Below, piece after piece: positions 28,483-39,251 of a DNA stretch of 64,000 bases. Positions within the stretch are counted from its first letter, which is position 1. Each line of letters opens with the position of its first letter. The DNA is from Cucumis sativus. Taxonomy: Eukaryota > Streptophyta > Magnoliopsida > Cucurbitales > Cucurbitaceae. Location: positions 9,610,001 to 9,674,000 of the forward strand of contig NC_026658.2 in assembly GCF_000004075.3 (NCBI RefSeq), read 5' to 3'. The notes under the pieces were generated by a model. The model searched no databases, had not been told where the DNA came from, and saw nothing but the letters and a program-made list of their open reading frames with translations. Made by a program: the position numbers and the translations under genes.

Positions 28483-30177
28483 CTAGAATCTTCCTCTACC
28501 CCTAAAGCCACCACCACGGCCACCACCTCTTGGAGGGCCACCTCTGCCACCTCTTGGGCCACCTCTGCCACGAAAACCGCCACCTCCGCGGCCACCTCTG
28601 CCGCCACCTCTGCCCCCTCCACGACCTCCGCCTCTAGAGGGAAACTGTCCCCTGAAATAATCAACAGACAAATGTTATTTCTATACTGAATCTAACACAA
28701 ACATTGTGAAGCATTGCTCACTTGTTCCTTGATTTTTTCAATTTTAAAAATTTGTTTTTCTCAACACAAAATAGGGCCACTGAAGTATAACATCCGCGTA
28801 ATGAAGCAATAAGATATTAGAAGCACAAAAGACAGGTTTTGGAATTTTTCATCGTCACATCAGACCCATAATATGAACCTACATTGTTAGTTTAAATTAC
28901 GAGAATTTGGAAACTATAGAGAACGATGTATCTACTATCTAAACAAAAAAGATTAAAAAATAAAATAAAATAAAACTGACAAAATTCTATTCAGGATGGC
29001 ACCAGTATTTCAAGTTACTCGTGATTATACTCAATTCGGAGGCCAAAGTTTCAACTATAATAGATTGTTTTACTAATTACCCCACCTCTGTTCAAGATTC
29101 AACAAAAACAAAGAAAAATGCAAAAAAAAAAAACCCCTGAAATTCTATCCAAACCATACTCCTGAACAATAAACCTAAAGCTATGTGCAATGGGCACCAA
29201 AAAAGCTCTTCTTTTTTATTGCGGTACCATAAAAGCCACTATGAAACCTCTCAAGACAAATGAACATAAGCAATAACTTGGAAATTGATGCTAATAAACA
29301 TCTCGATGATCAAACTCAAATTCTAGACCTCATTTGAGGTGGGAAAAAGGAAAGAGATGGGTTACGTACTTTGGTTGTGGGAGAAATCTAGCAAGTGGTA
29401 GGAGTTTAGCTGGATCAATATAAAATTTATCCCCAGAAGCGTAAGAGGTTGCGACAATTCCTTCCATCATTTTGATCGAGAAGTACTGGAATCAGATTAA
29501 CAAAAGCAATGATTTATCATTATTTTAATGAAAACAACACCATTCATCATATATCAAAACTAAACAACAACAAAAATCAAGGCCAGTGAACTCACAGATT
29601 CATTGATGGGGCCGAAAATTTCATCAACTTTCCCTATCTGAGTCTTGTTCTGAAGATAAATAGGAGCATTAAAGAAAGGAATCTTCTCATTTGTGAGCTT
29701 TGTGACTGCATCTCCCTCACACGCATGAAGGAAAGTAGAAACCTCTGTAGCAAGGAAAAAAAATTTTTAGTGACGAATATAGGTGAACTTGTGTGATTCA
29801 TTCATAGACATGAAACATCAAAGTTCAAACAGCTAGAGAGAGGGAAAGTTCAAAAGCAGAATCCATCGTTATTTCCGATTATACAAACGCAAAAACCGAT
29901 AACTAGTCTGCCTTAAGGAGCCCAAGTGAACATCGCATTGTAACAAAAACTGTTTTCTGAAAACATCAAGGTAGCAAGAAAAGAAGCGAAAGGTGAAGGA
30001 AAAAGCAAATAATGGTAGATACGAACCAACGACTTCAGATGGAGGACCCTCATCACGGAAGCCTCCGCCTCCACGACCACCAAAGCGGCCACCTCCCCTG
30101 CCACCGCCGCCACGTCCACCTCCTCTACCACCATCACGGCCTCCTCTGAAGCCGCCGCCGCCTCTTGGAGGTCTCAT
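28483..30177 (-). CDS. GAR1: GAR1, H/ACA ribonucleoprotein complex subunit 1, 4 exons
   Basis: Exons: 30177-30027, 29744-29596, 29485-29370, 28651-28483; phases close to 194 residues. GAR1 is the nucleolar subunit of H/ACA snoRNPs that guide rRNA pseudouridylation, and it contacts the Cbf5/dyskerin subunit. Residues 1-45 are an RGG/GGR-rich tail starting [13 protein letters not shown]. The core (46-140) has the family's [40 protein letters not shown] and [10 protein letters not shown] blocks and ends [13 protein letters not shown]. Residues 142-194 form a second RGG tail ending GRGRF and stop. The RGG exons are locally GC-rich, which creates long antisense open frames that are not genes. Telo-box-like motifs lie just upstream, as in ribosome-biogenesis genes. 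Confidence 0.97.
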
Positions 30178-30253
30178 TCTTCTGCTCTTGATGTGGGGAA
30201 AGGAGAAAAAAGGAGTGAGCTTTTGTTTATCGGAGGCTCATTGCAAAATTCTC

Positions 30254-30282
30254 GCTTAGGGTTTTTAGGGTTTTATGGGTCT
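30254..30282 (-). promoter_or_regulatory. Paired telo-boxes upstream of GAR1
   Basis: The plus strand reads TTAGGGTTTTTAGGGTTTTA (about 30257-30276), two telo-box-type AAACCCTAA motifs on the GAR1 strand about 80-100 bases before the ATG. This motif is a known mark of plant ribosome-biogenesis and translation genes. Co-regulation here is inferred. Confidence 0.6.
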
Positions 30283-30289
30283 TCTTAAA

Positions 30290-31870
30290 TTGACCCAATT
30301 GCCCATTTTATTTCTTTACCTCTTTTCTTTTTATTCTATTAAAAAAAAAAAAACTCAAATTCTATCGTAAATTAAATTATTGAAGTCTATATATATAATA
30401 AAAAAAAAATAGATTATTGTGTAATAGACATGATATTTTTGTTAATTTTTAAAAAGATTGTCATTTAAAATAATTTTTTTATTTATTGTTTATTTGTTCT
30501 TATTTGGGTAGAAAATCCCTTTTGGTAACTTTTGTCAAAGTAACCATCTGGATTGAATAATTATTCATTTGATAGTGATTTATTTCTTATACTATCACGT
30601 TATAACAATCTTGTCTTTTGAATTTTTGAATAAGAAATGACGTAGTAACCATCATGGATTTGACTTTGCGGTAACAACATTTTTTTAAAATTTTCAAAAG
30701 TTTAAACTGAGCTAAGTTGACTGATTGTTTACTATACTAAATGCTCATCCCCAACTCCACTTTGGATGGCTAACGAAGCTTCCTCTCTCACTCAATTGAA
30801 AATAACCACTTAAAAGACTTTGTAAACTCGTTAGGTTTGGTAAATTAACCATTGCATAATTTTGTAATAACACATATTTCACCACCAAGAAAAAGTTATA
30901 GTATAGTTTTCTTTGAATCTTATAAATCATGTACTATGTTGATGCCTAAATTAGAAAAGTAAAGTAACCATCTATGATAATTTTGTATTTAGGGGAATAA
31001 GGTAACCTATAAGTTAGCAATAACTGCACGAGCAGTGTTGGTTTAGTGTTAGTTTAATCTACATGTTAGTTTATTCTAATTTGTGTTTGGGGTGTAGATC
31101 ATTTTAGTTTTGGTTATGATAGTATGTATTTGGTATGTAAACTATTTTAGTTTGATAAGAAAATAGTAAACAATGTAGAAAGGAATAGAAAAAAATGATG
31201 AAGGTTGAATAGTAAAAAGTTTAGGAAGTAGTACATATGGTAGCAAATTGGAAGTTTTGAAACAGTGTTTATTGTAGCTAATTGAAGATTTTTAAACAGT
31301 ATTTATCATAGCAAGAGGTGAGATATTATAACCCTAGATAATCTTTGTCCCAAATGGCCTCTGAATGTTCAATGTTAGAATTTTAAAAACGTGCTAACGA
31401 TTTACCCATTCTCCAATGACAAATGTATTTTTCTAATTTTTTATTACTATATTTTAAAGATTTACAATAAGTTTTTAGGACTATAATAATTCACTTCTTG
31501 TCCAAACACCACCTCGAAGTTGCATTAATAGTCTAACATTAAAAAAAAAAAGTTAATAATATCTTCTAAGGATAATATGTGAACGAACAAAATATGAATA
31601 ATAAAAGTAGGTAGGACATAACATTCGTGTTAGTAGTTTGAATGAAAGTTGAATTACATTTGGAACTAATTTTGGAATAATTAAAGTGATTTTTTGTGTT
31701 TGGTATAAGAGATTACAAGTAATTTTATTAAAACCACTTTTAAATCACACAATAGCTCCACATTATTTTTAAAATTAGTTTGCAGTGAGTTTTAAACTAC
31801 GAGCAAATCAAATGTCAATCTTCTATTTATTCTTTAAAACATTAAGATTTATATTTCTTACATGACCAAA
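30290..31870. other. Gene-free AT-rich stretch upstream of GAR1
   Basis: No coding signature. A local imperfect 2-copy repeat lies at about 31241-31312 (GTAGCAAATTGGAAG... / GTAGCTAATTGAAGA..., period about 37). Nothing else recognised. Confidence 0.45.
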
Positions 31871-31873
31871 ATA

Positions 31874-33488
31874 CTAGGAGTGTGTTTGGACCCCATGTTA
31901 TCAGTGTGGACTTGGGTTATAATAACCATAACTCACGTTTGGAGCCCTTGTAATGGAAATCATAGTTTTAGGGTTTCCATTATCCCGTTTTTTCCCTTAA
32001 TCCATCGTCTTTCATTCTCAACTCTTCCCGGTTTTCTCCCTCTCACCTCGTATTCATCCCTTCTCCACTCGTCTTCAATCTCTCAACCTTCACTTCATCC
32101 TTTTCTTAATATGTTTAATCCTTTTTCCAATTTTCAAACGAAATCATCCCGTCTCTTCAATCCTTGTCAACCACACTGATTTGGGTTTAATGGCCCAAAA
32201 AAATAAATCCCTTTTTACCTCAACTCAACTTCAACCTATTTCAATTGTTCTTTGGCCTTCGTTTTCTTCTGGGTAAAAAAAATCTCTCTTCCTGTAATTT
32301 TGTTTCTCTCCCACTCTTCGTCCTCCATAGTTTCGTTGAAGGCTTCGCTCACAGGAGTTCAAACATACATATATACGTTCCCACTGCGATTATCAAACAT
32401 AGAAACGAAGTTGGAGGTTTGGTCGGAAGAGTGCTTAATCAACCTCACAGGCATACCCAAAAAGAGCTCCCCGGTGGCTACGACGAGCTCTCCAGTAGCT
32501 ACGACGATGGACCTCTTCTCCGGAATGGGATCGGGTGGAGGAGGAGAAGGTGGGGGTGGTGGAGAAGAAGAAGAATTGGAAATGAAATGTAGAGTTTGAG
32601 GGCGTAGAGGAAGAGGGAATGTATGAGTGAAATTGAGATTAGGGTTTATAATTGGGGAAGAAAATGGATGGAAAATTGAAAAGAGATGAGGAGGAGTCAT
32701 TATTGAAGAAGAAGAGAAGGAAAAAAAAAAAAAAAAGAACACAAAAGAAGTGAGGGGCTTTCTTAGTTTTTGTTTGTTCTTCCAAATGGAATTATTTTTA
32801 ATTTTAATATAATTCAAAATATTATTGTTTATTTACTTAAATAATGGCAAAGGCATTGTTGAGAATTCTATGGCTAAAGCAAACAAAATATTTAACTCAT
32901 ACCAAAGATAATCATGTTGAACAAATCTCAGTTGAGGAGACAACCTAAACTTTGGTAGGAGTATATTTATATTGAACAAATCGGAGTGAGAACAAATCAG
33001 TATAATCATATTGAACAAATCCCAGTGGGAACATATTTATTTATATATAAATGTATATATGTATATATGTATATACATATATATGCATATTTGCACTCTT
33101 TATTCCACTTTTACATGTTGCGTCACAATAAATAATTGAAATTGTAAATGTAATCAACAACTAATCGACAACATGTTTAATATGGACGTTACCAATCCAT
33201 AAACTAAGTCAATTACTTCAAGCGACATTGGATGATTTGGTAAAAAAAAATTATTTACTTTCACTATTGGATTTTAAATATGAATTTGATAAAAAAAAAT
33301 TAATTAAAAAATAAATCTATCACATCACTACCAACATAACAATTCCCCCAAACACATTTTATCATAACACTACTTAAATAATCATTCCCTCAAACACATC
33401 TTATCATAAAATTAGTTTTATCATAACACTAGTTTTATCATAACCCTAACCCTTTCATACCCCAACCCTTCCTCCAAACACACCCTAG
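31874..33488. mobile_element. TIR-flanked element carrying a transit-peptide-like exon (possible Pack-type element)
   Basis: The left end CTAGGAGTGTGTTTGGA (31874-31890) is inverted at the right end as TCCAAACACACCCTAG (33473-33488), differing by one inserted base. Inside the right end, TGTGTTTG-type phrases repeat two more times in the same orientation (33340-33410). No transposase is visible. The minus-strand frame at 32359-32700 lies inside. Target duplications are not evident, so the two ends could also belong to two separate copies of one short MITE family flanking unrelated DNA. Confidence 0.4.
32457..32700 (-). pseudogene. Unidentified first-exon-like fragment with plastid-type N-terminus
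   Basis: From the ATG at 32700 the minus strand encodes MTPPHLFSIFHPF, then a Ser/Asn/Pro-rich stretch with little acidic charge. A proline run (SSSSPPPPPSPPPPDPIPEK) follows, then RSIVVATGELVVATGELFLG. The seven-residue VVATGEL is duplicated in tandem. A donor-like TTTTTGG|GTATGC lies at 32457; without splicing, the frame runs on to a stop at 32359. The composition fits a chloroplast transit peptide. No following exon is found towards GAR1. It may be a truncated gene or a captured first exon. I do not recognise the family. Confidence 0.35.
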
Positions 33489-34331
33489 GAGTGTAAGAAT
33501 AACCCCGAGTAATCTGACAACTCAGACTATCCAACCTATACTATATGGGTTGGATGGAGTTAAGTTAAAATGTGGGTTAGGTTAGGTTGAAGAAATTGAA
33601 TTTTTTGGGTTGGGTTAGGTCTCGGGTTGGAGGGTTGAAAATTTTAGTTCAACCCAACCCAACTCGAATTCATATAATATATATAAATATATTTATATTA
33701 TATATTTTAATATTTATTTAATAAGATCAAAAAAAAAAATAGGTTAAGAAATCAGATCATGCGCTTTCCTTTCCTTCATTCTCTTCCTTGTGCGTTCGTC
33801 TTCTCAAATCTCCTCCTTCTTCATTTGTCGTTCGTCTTCTCATATCTCGTCCCTCTTCATCGTTCATCTTCTCAAATCTCATCCCTCTTCGTCGGTCCTT
33901 CGTCTTCTCAGATCTCCTCCATCTTAGTCGATTGTTCATCTTCTCAGATATCACCAACTGTTCGTTTTCTTAGATCTCCTCTCTCTTCGTCGTTCGTCTT
34001 CTCGGATCTCCTCCCCTCTTTGTCGTTTGTCCCTCTCCTCGTCGTTCGTCTCTCATCTACTATTTTCGTCGATTTTCCCCCATCTATTATCTTCGCCATT
34101 CGTCCCTCTCCTCACCATCCATCCCTTATCTTCTGTCTTTGTCGTTCATCTTGGTCGTCCGTCACCTCCCTCTCCTTGTCGTCCGTCTTCCAACCCGACA
34201 ACCCAACTCAATCCATATTTTAAAGATTGGGTTGAAAACTTAATTCGAGTTATTCGAATTGTCAATCAAAACAACCCGAAAACATGGGTTGGGTTGAGAA
34301 TGTCTCTCAACCCAACTCGATTACACCCCTA
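33486..34331. mobile_element. hAT-like non-autonomous element with internal CT-rich minisatellite
   Basis: Imperfect 11-base terminal inverted repeats TAGGAGTGTAA (33486-33496) and TTACACCCCTA (34321-34331). Subterminal regions are made of GGGTTGGGTT / AACCCAACCC phrases on both sides (33540-33665 and 34195-34315). The core (33784-34020) is a minisatellite of about six degenerate units, roughly 33-40 bases, containing CGTTCGTCTTCTCAGATCTC. The open frames of 60-165 residues found here are repeat translations. No transposase and no clear 8-base target duplication. Confidence 0.5.
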
Positions 34332-34603
34332 CAAAATACATTTCATTATTTTTCATAAGATGAATGCAATATTTTCTTTTAAAGTATACCATAATAATAT
34401 TTTTAGAAAATTAAAGTTATTTTCTTTAACAATTACAATTAATCTAGAGCATATAATTTTTTTAGGGTTTTTTCAAAAATATACCAAATCGGCAAAATAT
34501 TTACACTGTATAGAACAATTTTGAAAATGAAAAATGCTCACAGGCCCACAATGGAAAATACTAAAAATGCGTCAGTCAACACGCGATTAATCGGCCATAC
34601 GCA

Positions 34604-36130
34604 TGTTAGAATTTATGTCATAAAACTTGTAGTTTGTAATCATATTCTATTTAATAAGTCGTTATTGAGAATTTATTAGTGAAATTAAATACTATAGACT
34701 TAAATCCAATAAACTAAGGTCCCAAGACCATTTTTTAGTAAACTTGAATTTTATGTAAAAACATAAATATGGATCAAGTTCGAGTATATAGCCTAAATAG
34801 TCTATAGTATATGAATAAAGTTAGACACCTTAGTTTGGGGATACTATAGATGCGACCCACTTTGTAATTAGTTTAAACGATGTAATCCTGAATCGTTCAT
34901 GTAAAGACATGAAAGTTGGAGCATCCTATGTAAAGAGTTTACATAAGACTTAACCATGAAATAGTCACTTTTACGTTACAACATCGTTTACTGTTTAAAA
35001 CTAACTATTTCGATTATTGATGACCTAGGCAACTTAATCTTAATCCTGGGCTAACTACGCACTCCTGTTCACACGAGATTATCCTTAGGTTTCTATAGGT
35101 GAGGGCATCGCTTCAACGCTGGCCCAATAAGCCTCTCATTTTAGGGGTAAGACTCGTTAAATAGTTGGAACTTGGGGACATAGGGTGCAAGACGAAATTC
35201 ACTCCTACTCACTTAAGGGTTAGTAGATAAGTTGTTCTCTTAAGGACTTAATCCAAGTGTTGAACAAGGGGTCTTACTCTCTCATTTGCTCGAGAGGGAT
35301 TCAGTTTATAGATTGAAACTTAAACCAATTGTTCAATAGTGGATGAATGAGACTTAAAGAGCAAGATGTAGTCTCATGGATAAAACTGTAATTTGATCTA
35401 GTCTAGGTTATGAAGAACCTGTAAAGGATTAACTTACTGATCATGGTTATATCAAATGAGGGGAGTGCAACTATGGGACTTTGAAAATAATTGTTAATTA
35501 ACAAATGTTGATTAGCTCGGTCTAAAAGAATTTAGCCAGTAAATCTCATATTGTTCGAACTCATGATCTATAGGTTCTCCTGCTAGCTCATATGGAATAA
35601 ACTTAGAACAGTATGATAGAAAAAGTCAAATTGTTCAACTTAAGTGAGGAGAAAGAAAATGATAAGTATATATGATATAGTCATCAGTAATCAGATTAGA
35701 GATAGAGCTTTATGTTTAAATGAATTTAAATATTAAAGATTTGAATACAGAATCATACTCAAAAGCTCAAAAATGATGGAAATAGTCAAAGTTGTAAAAG
35801 ATCAAAATGTTGACTTTTGATTTTGAAAAGTCAAACTTTGACCAGAAATATATTCAAATATGATTTGAATCTTGAGAAAATGAATGTGGATTCATTCTCA
35901 GAAGGTCAAAATTAGTCAAGATAGACATATTTTCGGTTTTAAAAGCCAAAGTTTGACTTTGACTTTATGACCTTTTCGCCCTTTGACCTAAGTTAGTGAG
36001 AAAATCCAACATTTTGTTTGATAATCTCAGTAACTAAAGTGGGCTAGGTGTTGTCATTTGATGAATACATAAAACCTAATAGAAAAAGTGGATTGTGTGA
36101 GATGTTGGTCCATAATGAATTATAGACGTC
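34604..36130 (+). mobile_element. LTR-like block of a non-autonomous retrotransposon
   Basis: A sharp change in composition begins at TGTTAGAATTTATGTC (34604), a typical LTR 5' end. About 1.5 kb of moderately balanced, non-coding sequence follows (for example GACCTAGGCAACTTAATC and CTAGCTCATATGGAATAA). No gag-pol domain is present. The right boundary is uncertain, somewhere between 36070 and 36475. The 5-base ACGCA before 34604 recurs at 36474-36478, but not directly after a CA end. A solo LTR or LARD-type fragment is the best reading. Confidence 0.4.
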
Positions 36131-36479
36131 CATAATGAATACATATATTCTTAATTATTAAATTATTAATCTTTCAATCCTTAATAATTTAGAAATTAAA
36201 ATTAGATTTAGTATTAGATCTTAATTTATTTTTAAAATTTGAATTTTATTTTGAAAATTAAAATTAGTTTTCTTATTAAGCTCTTAATTTAATTTATTTT
36301 TAAAAGTTAATTTTTTTCCAACAAAATAGGCTAACATGTTATGTTTTTGGATAAAATCTCTCAAATTTCATCCATATTTTATTAATTAAATAATTTTCAA
36401 AAAAAATCAGCTAAACTCGATGTGTTTGGATACGTACTACAAAATTAGACATAAGAATTGAAATTGCATAAAACGCATG

Positions 36480-39250
36480 AAAAAGAAACTTGTAAACTAT
36501 ATTAGAAAATTGATGGCAGTCCATATACAAAGTTACAAAAATCTTGGGCATATTGCAAAAATGAAGAAGAAAAGTACGTTGGTTACACACATTGTTGCTA
36601 GAAGAAGAGAAAAAAAGGTTTCGAGTACATATCGTTTCCTATCCGCAATGTATCCGTATGATAGAAAAAACAAAAAAAAAAAAAACAAAACTATTAACGG
36701 TAATCAGGAAAAAGCAAATAAATAAAAGAAAAAATTTTGGTGCTTTAGAGGAATGAAATTCGTTCAAGAATTTGAACTTGAATTTCATATAGTGGAAAAA
36801 GTGTCTTCAAATATGCAATGTTACGAAATGAAGAACATTGTAGGCATGGAAATGAATAACAAGTAATGGAAAAAATGTTCTTCTACGTTGAATTGCAAAG
36901 AAATCAATGACGTTATAGAAGAAGAGATAATTTGCAAACTCGCATTTGAAGAGAAAATGACAGTGACACCGCAAATTATAAGAAGGAAGAATATGGACTT
37001 TGGAAAAGAAATAATACATTTTCATACTTCTTCATACACGCAAAGGAATGAATGCATTCACAGACATACACGACTCCATTAGCTTGACTACATAATAACA
37101 TATCATGAAATGAAGTTGTAGGATGAGAAACGAAGGAGGCACACAAAAGGCAGGATGTAGAAGCATGTATATATAGGTGGGGATGGGCTAAATTAATGAT
37201 GCATTCAAGACCCATAAACAAACAAATATGAACAAGCATTGTGATAATGATAGTAGATAACACAAGGAAGGGGGAAATGATATATTTCAGAAACATAAAA
37301 GATAGTCAAAACTTTAAGAAACAGAAAAGATAGTTAAAACTTTAATCCACCAATCCTACCACAAAAAATACAGGATGGATATGCACAGATATGAAGAAAC
37401 AGAAGCATCAGTAACAGAGAAAAAATATTACGAAAATAGTTTATCAAATGGTATGCACGGGTATTAAAAGACAGAAGCATGAAGAATGGCATAGAAATTA
37501 CGAAAATAAAAAGTCATTACAACAGCATCAAAAAATGTAGATTGTGTAGTCAAAGTGAACACAAGAACAAAACAACATATATAAGCATGTAAATATGAAA
37601 ACCGAACAGTAATCCAAATGTAACGAATTCACATAACATAAAATGAGCATGAAAAAATAACACGTATGAAAAGAAATCATAAAATGCTCCGTTCAGAGGA
37701 CCTCACCATCAACAATTTAAAAAATAGTGAAAACGTTGACCTTCATCCCTACTTTGCTCGGAACGATCCACTGCCACTCTAGATATAGCATCTATCAATT
37801 TTCAGTAAAGTGAAAGTCTAAGCAGTAAGAAAATGTTGGAGTGACAAGATTAGAAGACCAATCATACAACAAACTAGAAGGGCTTCGAAGGTCTCAATCG
37901 TGGAAATGAAGCTAGTCAATGAAACCCAAAAATGGACAGTGAAGGGGAGAGAAAGGTAGTGTCACAGGGGAGTTGAGGAGAGATTGAGAAGGCAAAATGG
38001 AAAATGTGAGACAGGTTGAGGAGGTTTTTATGAAACTCTAAAGTAGCGTTATGATAACGCTTCGTCGAACAAGTCAGCCAACCTTAACTAGAGCTCAAAC
38101 GGCCTCTCAATGAGTCAAATGGTTGAGCAACCTTAGTCAGAAAATCAAACAAGGCAGGTGACTAAAAGCTTATTGAACTTTTTATTTTTAAACATAAACA
38201 TAAAGCAATAATCATCAAACTGTTGCCTAATCACGCCAATAAATTATTGATTACCCTCTAAGTGGGAATTAGTCCTAATTTTCTTTTCTTCGAAACTGAT
38301 TTGGTAACCTCCTTACTTATCATTTTTTACAACATTTTTAAATAATTCCTTGAAATAGTTCTCAATAATTCATACGATTTTCCTACCTTGAAATCCAATC
38401 CCAAATGGATAATTTTTAGATCAACCCAAATCCTTACTTATCAAACTAATGATATTACACCTTATTACTAGTTTCTAAGTTTTAAAGATTCCATATGTTA
38501 TCATTTTACATATTATATATATTTTCCGTTACCAAATAATAATGCATAGGACTCCAATGTCATTAGAATAGCAAACGTAACCCAAAAAAATACAATACTA
38601 TCACCGTTATCGTTATCCTCGTCCCTAGAATTTCAAAGTGTTACCATCCTTATAAAATAAATGAGCAAGAATTGGATTAACCATTGTTAAAAATGGTTTA
38701 ATCAAATATTGGATAGAAGAATGAGAAGCTCAATTTTTTGAATGTTAGTTTTGAAGACTTTACATGGTAAAAGACTAGAGAGGTTGCAATCAAGTTGTAC
38801 AAAACTCGTCTCCTTTTCTTTTTCTTCTTTTTCTTTTCATTTTTTCAATTTAGAATCCCATTATGGAGGTTTGGCATTATGACCATAATTTTGGCCACAA
38901 ATGCAAGTACCTCTCCACAAACATTCTTTGTTTCTCTTGCCCTTTCCATCACAATCCATCCTCTCTTCCATTGCTTTCCACCACCATTACAAGTTCTTTA
39001 ACTAATGGAATGGAGACACGTTGCATTTTCAAGCCCATGAGAATAGAATTAAAAATATAATTCATATTCTCTTCTCCACCATTTACCCTCATCCCCCTCC
39101 TCTCTCTCAAATCCCACATCTTGAATCAACTCAACTCTCTCAGCTTCCACATTTCAAAAAAAAAGGTTTGTTCTGTTCACTTTTTGCCCCCTCCTTCTGC
39201 TGGGGCATTGCCAGAATATACATACAAATTACACTGTTCATGAATCATAA
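36480..39250. other. Gene-free stretch downstream of the MLK kinase
   Basis: AT-rich and A-rich sequence with scattered frames of no recognisable family. A patch at 37850-38060 is less AT-rich (GGGGAGAGAAAGG, GTTGAGGAGAG) and could be transposon-derived. The part closest to 39250 should include the kinase 3' UTR. Confidence 0.4.
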
Positions 39251-39251
39251 A

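Noticed and set aside
28224..28689. Long open frames overlapping the GAR1 last exon in other frames and on the plus strand
   Set aside because: They are translations of the RGG-repeat DNA in other frames, giving Thr/Ala/Ser or Val/Ala/Glu runs. The minus-strand GAR1 frame with proper splice sites explains the sequence.
29869..30259. Other frames over GAR1 exon 1, including a Pro-rich plus-strand frame
   Set aside because: Shadow of the Gly/Arg-rich exon; no independent start context or homology.
32245..32599. Two 115-residue plus-strand frames overlapping the transit-like exon
   Set aside because: Antisense to a better supported minus-strand first-exon-like frame; repeats of Gly/Glu/Arg reflect its Ser/Pro-rich codons.
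33757..34524. Plus-strand frames of 154 and 165 residues rich in Ser/Phe/Leu
   Set aside because: They read through a CT-rich minisatellite inside a TIR element; the same repeat is open in several frames.
36477..36725. Lys-rich 82-residue plus-strand frame
   Set aside because: A-rich DNA gives Lys runs; no conserved motif or splice context.
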